Below, in pieces: positions 1-9,740 of a stretch of DNA of 64,000 bases. The notes beneath the pieces are model-generated. The model did no database searches, was not told the origin of the DNA, and saw nothing but the letters and a program-made list of their open reading frames with translations. Position 1 is the first letter of the stretch. Each line of letters begins with the position of its first letter. The stretch covers positions 8,337,569-8,401,568 of the forward strand of contig CM071586.1 in the NCBI GenBank assembly GCA_036426205.1. Direction: 5' to 3'. Source of the DNA: Ascaphus truei. Its lineage: Eukaryota > Chordata > Amphibia > Anura > Ascaphidae. A program made the position numbers and the translations under genes.

Positions 1-708
1 TTACATGTGCTCATGGTGGAGGTACAGTAGGCTGCCTGCTGGGAGCCCCAACAGACCAAAGTCCGAGCTTTGTTGCGCTGTGACAGCATGGCACCGATCT
101 CAATGGGGCCCCCGGAGCCCTGAACCAGATCAATGCACTGATAGGCGCCTCAATTTGGCATTTTGGCTGAAGGGGCCTCATAGGCATTCTTCAAATTGAC
201 TAGATTCATATCTCCAGCTTCTCTCTCTCTTCTTTGTTCCCCTGGACCATTTTGGGCTGTAGCCATGCCCCCTTTTCTGATTTGCTGTGCTCCAGCGACC
301 CATCTAGCTCCTAAGGAGTGCCTCTGATTTGTTAAGATCGCCTTCCTTCCTGAATTTCGAATGGCACTAGGGAGACAATACCTGCCTAACAGATCCAGAG
401 TTACTGAGTGCGGCTGAGAATACTGAAGAGACACGGCGGAGCTGTGTGCTCGGGAGCTGGAGCAACATACCAGGAGTAAGCGAAGAGCTCTGGGGGAGAA
501 TCCTCGCTGCGTTGAAGCTGTACACTTCGAGTGCAGCATTGGCTGGAACATCGGGGAAAGTCATCGGAGATACCCCTGTGGATGATCCCAGCGTGGCTGT
601 CGGATACCATCGAATTCTATCTGAAGAAGAACTGATTGCAGAGCCCAGTGGCCTCCAGAAGTACTCAATGGGGCATCTAATTTTGGCAGATGGCGGTCTT
701 CATCACAC
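1..708. other. Unassigned left edge
   Basis: I recognise no exon, RNA gene or transposon domain here. Short open frames exist on both strands (for example around 150-551 minus and 446-715 plus), but they overlap each other, have no protein-family motif and have no convincing splice context. Treat as intergenic. Confidence 0.4.
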
Positions 709-1191
709 TGGTTAGGTATCCTGGATGCTACTTGCCATTTATTCCCTTGTTTCCCTGTAAGGGATTTTCAGTATCTGAGGCATCCAGCTTGATCTGATGG
801 TGGTCCCCACCACACCATATAAGTAGCCAGGAGGCTACCAACTGCACATGGCTAGGTAGCCAGGATGCTACTAGCCACTTATGTTTTATTTTTCCTCAGA
901 GGACTGTTTGTGTTCTGGACTTCTATTGTGCTCAAGTTGAGCTGCTCACATGGACTAAAAGAGCCCAGAGTTGATTAGCCTCAGCTACAGTACATCATGG
1001 AGGAGAGTGATTAGCCCTTGTGTGTGAGTATTTCACTGCTTTTATGTATCTGTCCGGGGAGTGTTGGATTCTTGTGTTGTTGTACCCTACCCATAATAAA
1101 CCTAAGTTTATTAGCTCTTTGTAGCAGACTAGTTGTAACCTAGGTCTCAGGGAAGCCCATTTAGGTATTACAAGGTTGAGCCTACCCTACA
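709..1191 (+). repeat. Candidate solo LTR
   Basis: The segment starts with TG and ends with CA. It carries an AATAAA near 1096 in its last quarter, and five bases after its end comes TGGAGGCAGCAG at 1197, which looks like a tRNA primer-binding site. Those three signs fit an LTR followed by its PBS. No second LTR or coding region was found nearby, and no target duplication was seen, so the call is tentative. Confidence 0.3.
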
Positions 1192-1261
1192 AATTCTGGA
1201 GGCAGCAGACAGTAAAGGGTTTGGGCACAGATAGAGGACCCTGGTCATGAAGCACCCCCCT

Positions 1262-2860
1262 GACGTGACACCATATTACACTAATCAGCAGCCCCCATAA
1301 CAATTAATAACATCACCATAGCACACATAATTTCTTCTCACAGTCGTTAGTAGGATCCCACTATAAATGTAAAGATTACTCAATAACACCCCTATAAGAA
1401 AGACTTTAATAGACTTATCCTATAACACAAATCACCTGCACATAAGTTGCTCCTTTACATTTTAAGAGAATCTCCCTATAAAAGTCTGTATCACACATAA
1501 ATTGGCCCATAGAGTTTAATGGGGGTCACCCAAAAAAGTAAAGATAATCGTAACAAACACACACACACACGATAACCCTATTCTAAATATGAGTCGCATG
1601 CAAACACTTTAGTGGGATCATCCTATAACACACATCATTCACCACATGGACTTTAATAGGGTCACCATATTACACATTCCAGTTGCCCCCTAGATTTTAA
1701 TAGGATCTCCATACATCAGTTCCCCCAACAGACGTTTATAGGATTGCACTATAACACTCATCAGCAGCCCCCATATAATTGAAAAGGTTTCACTATAACA
1801 CACAATATTCCCCCAGACCTTAATCGGATCACCCTATAAATGTCAGAATCACCCAATAACACACATACATCAACCCAATAGACTTTTTTAGGATCGTCCC
1901 ATAATACAAATCATCTGCCTCCACAAACTTTAATAGGATCACCGTATAATTATCAGGATCATCCAATAACATACATAAAATTCCCCTATGGACTTTAATA
2001 GGTTCAATCCATAACACTGATCAGCTTGCTTTTAGCTGCTCTGTGCTATAGGGGGATCCTTTTAAATTCTATGAGGCAACTGATCTGTTCAGAGGACGGG
2101 TATTCTGATTTATGAGGAGAGGCTAGCTAAATTAGATTTGTTTAGATTAGAAAAGAAGTGTCTAAGAGGGGATATGATAACTACGGTATATACAAATATA
2201 TTTGGGAACAATACAAGGATCTTTCAAAAGAACTATTCATCCCAAGGGCAACACAAATGACACAGGGTCATCCCTTAAGGTTGGAGGAAAGGAGATTTCT
2301 CCAGCAGCAAAGGAAAGGGCTCTTTACAGTAAGGGAAATTAAAATGTGGAATTCATTACCCATGGAGACTGTGATGGCAGATACAATAGACATGTTCAAA
2401 TAAAGGTTGGACATCTTTTTGGAAAGGAAAGGTATACAGGGATATCTCAAATAAGTAAACATGGGAAGCATCTTTATCCAGGGAGGCATCTGATTGCCTA
2501 AATTTGAAGTCAGGAAGTAATGCATTTTCCCCTTATGAGATATCATTGGATGATATTTCACTGGGGTTTTTTGTTTGCCTTCCTCTGAATCAATATACTG
2601 TTAGTAGGGATATAGGATAAAGTATATTTTGTCTAAATTTAGCATAGGTTGAGCTTGATGGATGTATGCCTTTTTTCAACATCATCTACTAAGTAACTAT
2701 GTAAGATCAGTATCCCCCCATAGACTTTATTAGGTGCACCTTATTACACCAATTGCCCCCACAGACTTTTAATTGAATCACACTATAACACAGATCATCA
2801 GTCCCATACTGTAGGAACACCCTATACATTAACAGGATACTCAGAGATACTTGGAATCAT
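1262..2860. repeat. Degenerate minisatellite interrupted by a CR1 copy
   Basis: Diverged units of about 50-60 bp repeat from about 1262 to 2024 and again from 2711 to 2860. The recurring core reads roughly TTTAATAGGATCACCCTATAA, followed by a C-rich stretch. The array is one tract split by the CR1 fragment at 2025-2704. Confidence 0.7.
2025..2704 (+). mobile_element. CR1 retrotransposon 3' fragment
   Basis: The translated plus strand around 2158-2403 matches the C-terminal tail of CR1-type ORF2 (KELFIPRA, then KMWNSLPMETVMADTIDMFK). It is near-identical in layout to the longer copy at 61320-62462, including the 3' UTR that ends with TCAACATCATCTACT and TAACTATGT. It is flanked by GATCAG at 2019-2024 and 2705-2710, a possible 6-bp target duplication. 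It is 5' truncated and cannot encode reverse transcriptase. Confidence 0.8.
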
Positions 2861-3477
2861 TATAGGGTGTTGCCTCCAAACACGTCTGGTCACTGCCTCT
2901 GAAACGGCAGGGAGGCATTCCCTACGCTGCCAGTATAATTATATGGGATGGCACATGTACACCCTGGGGGAAATCCTAAGGGTACACCCTACAGGGTGGT
3001 AATAGCAGATGGAGTATATATAGGGGGTAATAGTGCAGACGGTGTAGTGTCTGTACTCTGTAAGTGGAGGTAAGTGTGTGTGTGTGTTGACATAGCAGAG
3101 AGCAGGGTGCTGTGTTTCTGCTTTATAGAATAATGTAATGGATTAGCAGAGGTGTGTTTAATGAGGTTTTTCAGATGCAGATGGTGTAATGTCTGTTCGG
3201 TTTAGGGTGAAGGTGTGTGACAATAGCAGAGTGTTCAGGATTTAGGTGTGGGGGGGGGGGGGACACAGGAAAAAGAGAGAGGGCTACCGGGCAGGATAGT
3301 AGAGGAGGGGACTGCAGGGCAGGATGGAGGTGCAATGGCAGCTTTGCATATGGGATAAATACAGAAACAGCAAGTGATAAATACAGGAATAGTAGGGGTG
3401 TAGGATTAAGGTGTGAGAGTAAGGTACAGGAATTGGAGAGGCTGCAGCAGGACAGGGTGGAGGTGCAGAGACAGAGC

Positions 3478-3480
<3 letters not shown>
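2861..3480. other. Unassigned, downstream of inverted exon 1
   Basis: Single-copy-looking sequence with a run of twelve or more G at about 3250. If the signal-peptide exon at 3564-3612 is transcribed leftwards, this is its intron. I looked on the minus strand for a second glycine-rich or cysteine-rich RELM exon and found none. Confidence 0.4.
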
Positions 3481-3509
<29 letters not shown>

Positions 3510-4650
3510 TACAGTCCCAGAGGTGGCAGGCCCTGTAGGTGTATAGTCCTAGAGGTTACTTACTGGATATTGCTATGAGGAGGCAGCAGATGAGGAGCGA
3601 CAGAGACTTCATCTTTCTGCAATGAGAGTGAAACTACAACAGTTTGCTACTCCAGCACCGTCCTAAAACACACACCTCTGTCTTTCAGCCCACTCTGATA
3701 TTCATGTAGTGACCCCACCACACACACACACACACAGCATACCACCTCTGGGACAGTGCACACACACAAACACAAACACACACCATGCCACCTCTGGGAC
3801 TGTACACACACAGCCTGCCACCTGTGGGACTGTACACACACACATACGCACACAGCCTGTCACTTCTGGGACTGTACAAACACATACACACACAGCCTGC
3901 CACCTCTGGGACTGTACGCACACATACACAGAGCATGCCACCTCTGGGACTGTACACACACATAGACACACAGCCTGCCACATCTGGGACTGTACACACA
4001 CATATACATACAGCCGGCCAACTCTGGGACTGTACACACATACAGAGAGCCTGCCACCTCTGGGACTGTACATACACACACAATGCCTGCCACCTCTGGG
4101 ACTGTACGCACACATACACAGAGCATGCCACCTCTGGGACTGTACACACACATAGACACACAGCCTGCCACATCTGGGACTGTACACACACATATACATA
4201 CAGCCTGCCACCTCTGGGACTGTACACACATACATAGAGCCTGCCACCTCTGGGACTGTACATACACACACAATGCCTGCTACCTCTGGGACTGTACACA
4301 CACACCCTGCCACCTCTGGGACTGTACACACACATACACAGAGCTGCCACATCTGGGACTGTACACACACACCTACACACACAGCCTGCCTGCCACCTCT
4401 GGGATTGTACACACACAGTCTGCCACGTCTGGGACTTTACACACACATACACAGAGCTGCCACATTTGGGACTGTACACACATCTACACACACAGCCTGT
4501 CACCTCTGGGACTGTACACACACACACACACAGCCTGCCACCTCTGGGACTGCACACACATACACAGAGCCTGCCACCACTGGGACTGTACACACACAGT
4601 CTGCCTCCTCTGGGACTGTATACACACACACACACACACACATTGCAGGG
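3481..4650. repeat. Intronic minisatellite, about 30-38 bp unit
   Basis: Roughly 25 units of CCACCTCTGGGACTGTACAC plus a CA-rich spacer fill 3735-4650 in one orientation. Left of exon 1, at 3481-3530, the same unit appears in the opposite orientation (GTACAGTCCCAGAGGTGGCA next to a GT run). The array reappears at 6160-6300 directly before exon 2. Long open frames on both strands through this array come from the repeat, not from genes. Confidence 0.9.
3564..3612 (-). CDS. Signal-peptide exon of resistin-like gene (inverted)
   Basis: On the minus strand, a pyrimidine tract ending TTGCAG is followed by AAAG and an ATG at 3612. The frame reads MKSLSLLICCLLIAIS: a short basic start, a hydrophobic core and small residues, which is a typical secretory signal. 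After 49 coding bases it ends at 3564 with the donor GTAAGT (3563-3558), leaving a phase-1 junction. The glycine-rich exon at 6322 starts in exactly that phase, and mammalian resistins also start with a short leucine-rich signal. Just past the donor, in gene sense, sit minisatellite units of the same kind that lead up to exon 2. The exon nevertheless points away from exons 2 and 3. It is either locally inverted, misassembled, or the start of a second divergent gene copy. Confidence 0.7.
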
Positions 4651-4789
4651 CTCAGTACAGGGACATATAGTGCGGGGCCTCTAACCTTCTCCTTTGTAAA
4701 CTCTTCCTATAGGGCAGTGGTGGGATTCAGAAACTTTAGCAAACAGTTCTCCCTCACCTTACCGCCCTTTCATAGTGAAATATCACCAT

Positions 4790-5310
4790 CATCACATCTC
4801 CTCCAGCCCCCTTCACATCTCCTCCAGCCCCCTTCACATCTCCCCAGCCCCCTTCACATCTCCCCAGCCCCTTTCACATCTCCCCAGCCCCCCTAACATC
4901 TCCTCCAGACCCCCTCACATCTCCTCCAGCCCCCCTAACATCTCCTCCAGACCCCCTCACATCTCCTCCAGACCCCCTCACATCTCCCTCAATCTCTCTC
5001 ACATCTTCCCCAGCCACTCTCACATCTTCCCCACTCCCTCTCACATCTCCCCCACTCCCTCTCACATCTCCCCCACTCCCTCTCACATCTCCCTCAGTCC
5101 CTCTCATATATCCCCCAGCCCCTCTCACGTCTCCCTAAGCCTCGCTCACAACTCCCCCAGTCACTCTCACATCTCCCTCAGCCCCTCTCACGTCTCCCTA
5201 AGCCTTGCTCACAACTCCCCCAGTCACTCTCACATCTCCCAGTCCCTCTCACATCTCCCTCAGTCCCTTTCACATCTCCCTCAGTCCCTTTCACATCTCT
5301 ATCCCTCCCC
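4790..5310. repeat. C-rich minisatellite (about 21-bp unit)
   Basis: Tandem copies of variants of CACATCTCCCCCACTCCCTCT. It lies in the interval between exon 1 and exon 2 of the resistin-like gene. The 204-residue open frame over it is a repeat artefact. Confidence 0.85.
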
Positions 5311-5507
5311 ACCTACATGCCTGCCGTGCTGCACACAGGGGGGAGAGGGGAGGGGGGAGATGGTATGCAGCAACAGAAGAATCAATTGAGGCAGGGCAGG
5401 AGCAGCATGACGTGAGACTGGAAGTTCCGGGCCAGACTGCTAGATGGCGCACCTCCCCCGCAGTCCTGCTCTGCTCCTGCTCTGACACATGTGATTCTAC
5501 TACCAGC

Positions 5508-5843
5508 TAAGGCTGGGTCCATGGTACCGCAGACTGTGCGGACACTGAGCGATCAGACTGCCTTAAGGCGGTGATCGTGTCCATGTGGCGTGGGAAAGCG
5601 TGTGGGCGGAAGCGGGAGAGGGCACGCGTTGCGCAAGAAATCAGTTGAAACTGATTTCTTGGTGCGACAGGCCGGTCACGTGAGCGGTTTGCACAATAAG
5701 GGCGAACCAGCTCTGTGATGCCCCTAGGCACGCCCCCCACGGCCCGTCCACCATGGCCAGGGAAAGCACCCGCTTCACGCAGGGGTCACTTCCCAGCCTC
5801 CGCATGCCTCAGCGTGAACGAAGGCACCATGGCCCCAGCCTAA
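5508..5843. mobile_element. PIF/Harbinger-type MITE
   Basis: A 330-bp element at 5511-5840 is flanked by TAA at 5508-5510 and 5841-5843, the 3-bp TWA duplication typical of PIF/Harbinger. Its ends are inverted repeats: GGCTGGGTCCATGGT at the left against ACCATGGCCCCAGCC at the right. A strong internal hairpin (AAGAAATCAGTT / AACTGATTTCTT) sits near 5635-5660. No transposase is encoded, so it is non-autonomous. Confidence 0.8.
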
Positions 5844-5892
5844 GCCCGAGTCCCCGCTGGCACTGACCGCGCTCATGCTTGATGAGGGTCTC

Positions 5893-5987
5893 TCATCATG
5901 GTGCTACATCAAATGGCGTCGCATTGCTGCCGGGCGTCCCATTGTCATGGCTACATGATGCCATTTGACGTTGCAGTGCCATGATGA
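5893..5987. repeat. Long imperfect inverted repeat
   Basis: The arm starting TCATCATGGTGCTACATC at 5893 pairs with the arm ending GCAGTGCCATGATGA at 5987, with shared CAAATGGC / GCCATTTG cores inside. The roughly 95-bp palindrome resembles a small foldback or MITE remnant. Confidence 0.6.
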
Positions 5988-6159
5988 GTTACCCTGCAGG
6001 AAGAGATCGCGAAGGATAAGGTAAGATAGTTGCAGAGGCCCCGTGCTCTCCCCAGACAATCAGTTCAATTGTTGTGGGGAAGAGCGCGGGGCCTCTGTAA
6101 CTGCGGGGCTCGGTGCAGTGGCACAGGGGACTACCATCAAACCGGCCCTCTAATATACA

Positions 6160-6218
6160 CACAGAGCCTACCACTTCTTGGACTGTACACAAACAGAGCC
6201 TGACACTTCTGGGACTGT

Positions 6219-6253
<35 letters not shown>

Positions 6254-6300
6254 TGCCACCTCTGGAACTGTACATACACTCACAGAGCCTGCCAACTTGT
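6160..6300. repeat. Minisatellite remnant before exon 2, with (CA)n
   Basis: Three diverged units related to the 3735-4650 array plus a (CA) run at 6222-6250. They lie just before the polypyrimidine tract and acceptor at 6320-6321, and link the two parts of intron 1. Confidence 0.8.
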
Positions 6301-6321
6301 GTGACCTCTACCTCTCTGCAG

Positions 6322-7057
6322 ATGGTCAGATCGGGCCATGGGGCATAAATCCTGGAAGACCAGGATACCCAGGAGGAGGAGGACCAGGAGGAGGTAATAC
6401 AGGATACCCTGGAGGAACAGGAGGAGGTAATATAGGATACCCTGGAGGAACAGGAGGAGGTAATATAGGCTACCCTGGGGGATCAGGAGGATCAGGAGGA
6501 GGTGGATCAGGAGGAGGTAATGCAGGACACCCTGGAGGAGGAGGAGGAGGATCAGGTGGTGGTGGATCTGGAGGAGGACATACAGGATACCCTGGAGGAT
6601 CAGGAGCAAGTGGATCGGGAGTAGGTAATGCAGGATATCCTGGAGGAGAAGGAGGAGAGGGGAGAGGCGAGGGCCATCGAGAGGAAGCGTTGGGAAAAGG
6701 GAAGGATGAAGGGAGGAGGGAGGAGAGGCGACGGAAGAGAAGAAGGAAGGGGAAACTGGAGGGAGGAGAAGGCAGGATTGGGGAAGACGGGAGGAGCTAA
6801 TGCAGGGTACCCTGGAGGATCAGGAGGAGGTGGATCGGGAGGAGCTAATGCAGGGTACCCTGGAGGACCAGGAGGAGGTGGATCGGTAGGAGGAAATACA
6901 GGATACCCTGGAGGGTCTGGAGGCGGTGGATCGGGAGGAGGAAATGCAGGATACCCTGAAGGAGGAGGATCAGGAGGATCGGGAGGAGGAGGAAGCTCAG
7001 CGAAACTAATCTGCACAGACAGCAGAGGAAACGGGGCCACCGCCAAATGCCAAACAG
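6322..7057 (+). CDS. Resistin-like exon 2: Gly-rich repeats plus first RELM cysteines
   Basis: After the acceptor CCTCTCTGCAG (to 6321) the exon opens in phase 1 and encodes repeats of the type GGGNTGYPGG and GGSGGGGSGG, roughly a dozen in all. It then encodes the start of the RELM domain (KLICTDSRGNGATAKCQT) and ends at 7057 with the donor GTACGT. It splices in phase 1 to 9070. Mammalian resistins have a short helical stalk here, so a Gly/Tyr/Pro/Ser repeat domain is unusual. Between about 6650 and 6790 the repeat gives way to a purine-rich Glu/Arg/Lys stretch. The first frame stops at 6798-6800 while the second frame (open from at least 6628) carries on. The exon is 736 nt, one more than a multiple of three, though both boundaries are phase 1. 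That means a frameshift, a sequencing slip in low-complexity DNA, or decay. Confidence 0.75.
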
Positions 7058-7129
7058 GTACGTGGATCTCTCAGCCTCTCCTCTTGGAGATTTTACCCCT
7101 TCCCATAGGTTTATGGGTTATTTAGCTCC

Positions 7130-7625
7130 TCCCCTTATGATAGCCCTTTATTTATTCCCCTAAGAATGGTCTTTTTACTTCCCCCTCCCCCCCCTGCGGT
7201 GCAGTTACTGATCCCACTGAGAATTGCTTTGCTCCTCTCCTGCAGAGCATCGCCAATTCCCTTCCCTGCAGTCACTTCCTCTCCCTGAACCCTGTCAAAC
7301 TTCACAATCTCTCCCCAGTTCATGCAGAACACCACGTCATCATTTCTTAAAACCTGCAATGCATCAATTACACTCTCCCTAAAACTTGCGGAAGGATCCT
7401 TAATTTATCCCCGGGACCTGCAGAGCATCACTTAATTTATCCCTGTGACTCGCAGAGCATCACTTAATTTATCCCTGTGACTTGCAGAGTATCAATTAAC
7501 CCCTTTCCTGCAAAGCATTGCTTATTTCCTTCCAAGAACTAGAGATCATCCCTTAACTACTCCCCAAATCCTGCAATATATCACTTAACCCCGCCTGCAA
7601 AGCATCACTTAATTCTGTTCACTGA
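7130..7625. repeat. Degenerate tandem repeat in resistin-like intron 2
   Basis: Units of about 30-40 bp with the core CCTGCAGAGCATCACTTAAT recur here. The same core recurs at 8925-9060, right up to the exon 3 acceptor. The two parts were probably one tract split by later insertions, including the hAT MITE at 7998-8380. Confidence 0.7.
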
Positions 7626-7997
7626 GCACCACCTAAAGTTTATCACATGACCTCCTCCTGAGCAGTGCCAGATAAGGACCCTCTGGGGCCCCTAACATTT
7701 TGTGGGCCCTCCTCCTGCAGCGGTGCGTCGCCATGACAACTGAACGCTAGAGGAGGAGGGCCGCAACTGAAATGGGAAGATTTATCAATATGAGATAATC
7801 TGCTGCAAAGCCCACATTTTTTTTTTTTTTACCTTTGGTCTAGAAAGATGTATATTTTTAAATGATTATGTCTCCTGCACTCTGCAGTAACTTACAATAT
7901 TGTGTCTACAGGAGAGGGATATGGGGGCAGTGGGTGCAGTAGGGAGACAGATAGGCAGAGGGTGCAGGTGGGAGGGAGAGAGGCAGTGGGTGCAGGT

Positions 7998-8380
7998 TAG
8001 GGTTGCCAAGTGTCCAGTATTGAACCAGACTGTCCTGTATTTGGACATTGTCCAGTAAAAAATGAGATGTAATACTGGACATGTACAGTATGTGTATATT
8101 GGTATTACAGTACCTCTCTGGATACTGACCTGACCGGCTTGAGGGGGTTGCGGGATTTCACTGAGCGGGGAAAGAGCAGGGCTGCTGTTAGGGGGCTGGG
8201 CAGCTTCCTCCATTCTGATAGGCTGCTGCTGAGTAATGCAGCCAATCAGGAGGTGGTGTCGGGAGTCTAGAGTTGGGGCCAAGGAGAGGAGGAAAGAGCA
8301 GAGAGGTTTGCGCGTGTGGAGCGTGTCGCACCTTTCACCATTGTGTCCGGTATTTTTGGAGAAGCCACATGGTAACCCTA
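7998..8380. mobile_element. hAT-type MITE with perfect 8-bp TSD
   Basis: The 383-bp element begins TAGGGTTGCCA and ends TGGTAACCCTA. The 8 bases outside each end are identical, GTGCAGGT at 7990-7997 and 8381-8388, the target-site length of hAT transposons. It carries tandem GTCC-rich subterminal motifs and no coding sequence. It sits inside intron 2 of the resistin-like gene. Confidence 0.9.
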
Positions 8381-9069
8381 GTGCAGGTTGAAGGGAGAGT
8401 GGCATTCGGTGCAAGAGGGACACAGAAGGGCAGTGGTGGGAGGGAGAGTGAGGAAGTGGAGGCAGAGACAGGGGCAGTAAAGTGAGCAGGAGGGAGAGAG
8501 AGGAAAGCAGTGACTGCAGGATGGAGAGAGATAGTGGTTCCTCCCTATAGGAACTATTACATCCACTGTGAGCCTCTGTACTGACTGGCTGATGCCTGTC
8601 ATGTGATGTGATCTCTTTCTGGGGGTTACACAAAGTATTGTGGGATGTGGTCCTGTTGCCTTAAGCTGTTCAAGCATTGGATATGGAGCTGGACTACAAC
8701 TCCCAAAAGCCCCTGTAAATGTAGCAATGAGGGGGCAGGGCTCTGAAAGTACAGAACCCAGTATAAGGAAGCCTTTAGAGCAGTTCTCTCAGCCAGCCCC
8801 ACTCTGAGTCGGCCAGAGACTGTTGTCATGGCACTCCTCCTATTTGAGCGACCCCCATGGGGGCCCCAGGCATGTGCCTAATGGATAATCTGGCCCTGGG
8901 CTTGAGACCTACAGATTCTGACTCCCTCCCTGCAGAGCGTCGCTTAACCTCCTTGCTGTCAGAGACCCTCAGAGTCCTACATTTGTCACTTAACCTCTTT
9001 CTGAGACCCACAGTGCATTACTTCCCTGCTGCATAGCGTTGCTTAATTCATCTTGCTTTGCTCTTGCAG

Positions 9070-9194
9070 GATACACTCTCGTGTCCTGCTCCTGCGGTAA
9101 GAGTTGTGGCTCATGGAATGTTCAGGACGGGAACACCTGTAACTGTCAGTGTAAGGACATGGACTGGGCCTCAGCCCGCTGCTGCAAGGTCTAA
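9070..9194 (+). CDS. Resistin-like exon 3: C-terminal RELM cysteine domain
   Basis: The acceptor TTGCTCTTGCAG ends at 9069. The exon completes a split glycine codon, encodes 40 further residues ending CKV, and stops with TAA at 9192-9194. Read with the end of exon 2, the cysteines follow C-X11-C-X8-C-X-C-X3-C-X10-C-X-C-X-C-X9-C-C, which is the ten-cysteine RELM signature with no spacing change. Sequence matches to mammalian resistins include CGSW, GNTC, CQC and MDWASARCC. Members of this family are secreted disulfide-rich hormones or immune-effector proteins that multimerise; the frog function cannot be read from sequence. It is clearly a RELM, but I do not assign an orthologue symbol because RETN and RETNL types cannot be told apart here. 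Confidence 0.93.
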
Positions 9195-9255
9195 TCTGGC
9201 GACCTTCTGTATTTCAGGCGAAATATTGTTTTGTACATTTATTTTTGCTGCAGGA

Positions 9256-9261
9256 AATAAA
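9256..9261 (+). terminator. Polyadenylation signal of resistin-like gene
   Basis: A canonical AATAAA lies 62 bases after the stop codon, followed within 12 bases by an A-rich run. This gives a short 3' UTR as in other RELM genes. Confidence 0.8.
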
Positions 9262-9394
9262 AAAGACATTTAAAAAAAAAATGAACTACTGTCTGAATAA
9301 ACACATCATATCCTCAGCTCCCCGTATCTATATACGCATAAAAGATTCAACTCTCTATATCTATACACATTAGGGCCTCAATGTATGTATATAC

Positions 9395-9740
9395 AGTGGC
9401 GAGAAAAAGTTTATCAACCCCAATGATAATTACGGAAATTCCATAGTTTTTCCAAGATAACTTCTTGAATCGAAACCAGTCTTTTCTTAAATATCCAATA
9501 GATTATATATTAAATAATTCCATGTCTTTTTAAACAAAATGATGTATGAATTAGACAAATAATGAGTAATTAAGAGTCAGGGTATATGAAAAAATAAGGG
9601 AAACCCTGTTTATACAAGCTAAATTAAAGTGGATAATTAGAATCAGGTGTTTAAATAATCAGGTAGATCTTCTGGTGTGAGTTTGGGAGGCCCCAAAATA
9701 TCCGAAACTTTGTGCGCTTGGTCTTTACCACACAGGTGTG
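9395..9740 (+). mobile_element. Tc1/mariner 5' terminal fragment
   Basis: Starts TACAGTGGCGAGAAAAAGTT, a typical Tc1-like terminal inverted repeat at a TA dinucleotide, and continues as AT-rich subterminal sequence. No transposase frame or opposite end was found. The 3' end of a related element is at 46345. Confidence 0.65.

Noticed and set aside
3685..4641. Cys/Val-rich 318-residue minus-strand frame and His/Thr-rich plus-strand frames
   Set aside because: All are translations of the intronic minisatellite. Every frame stays open because the units lack stops.
3735..4650. Regularly spaced repeats that could be mistaken for a CRISPR array
   Set aside because: The units are contiguous tandem repeats with CA-rich, non-unique spacers in a vertebrate intron.
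8378..8677. Leu/Ser-rich minus-strand frames around 7866-8677
   Set aside because: They overlap the hAT MITE and intronic GGGAGAG repeats of the resistin-like gene and show no family motif.
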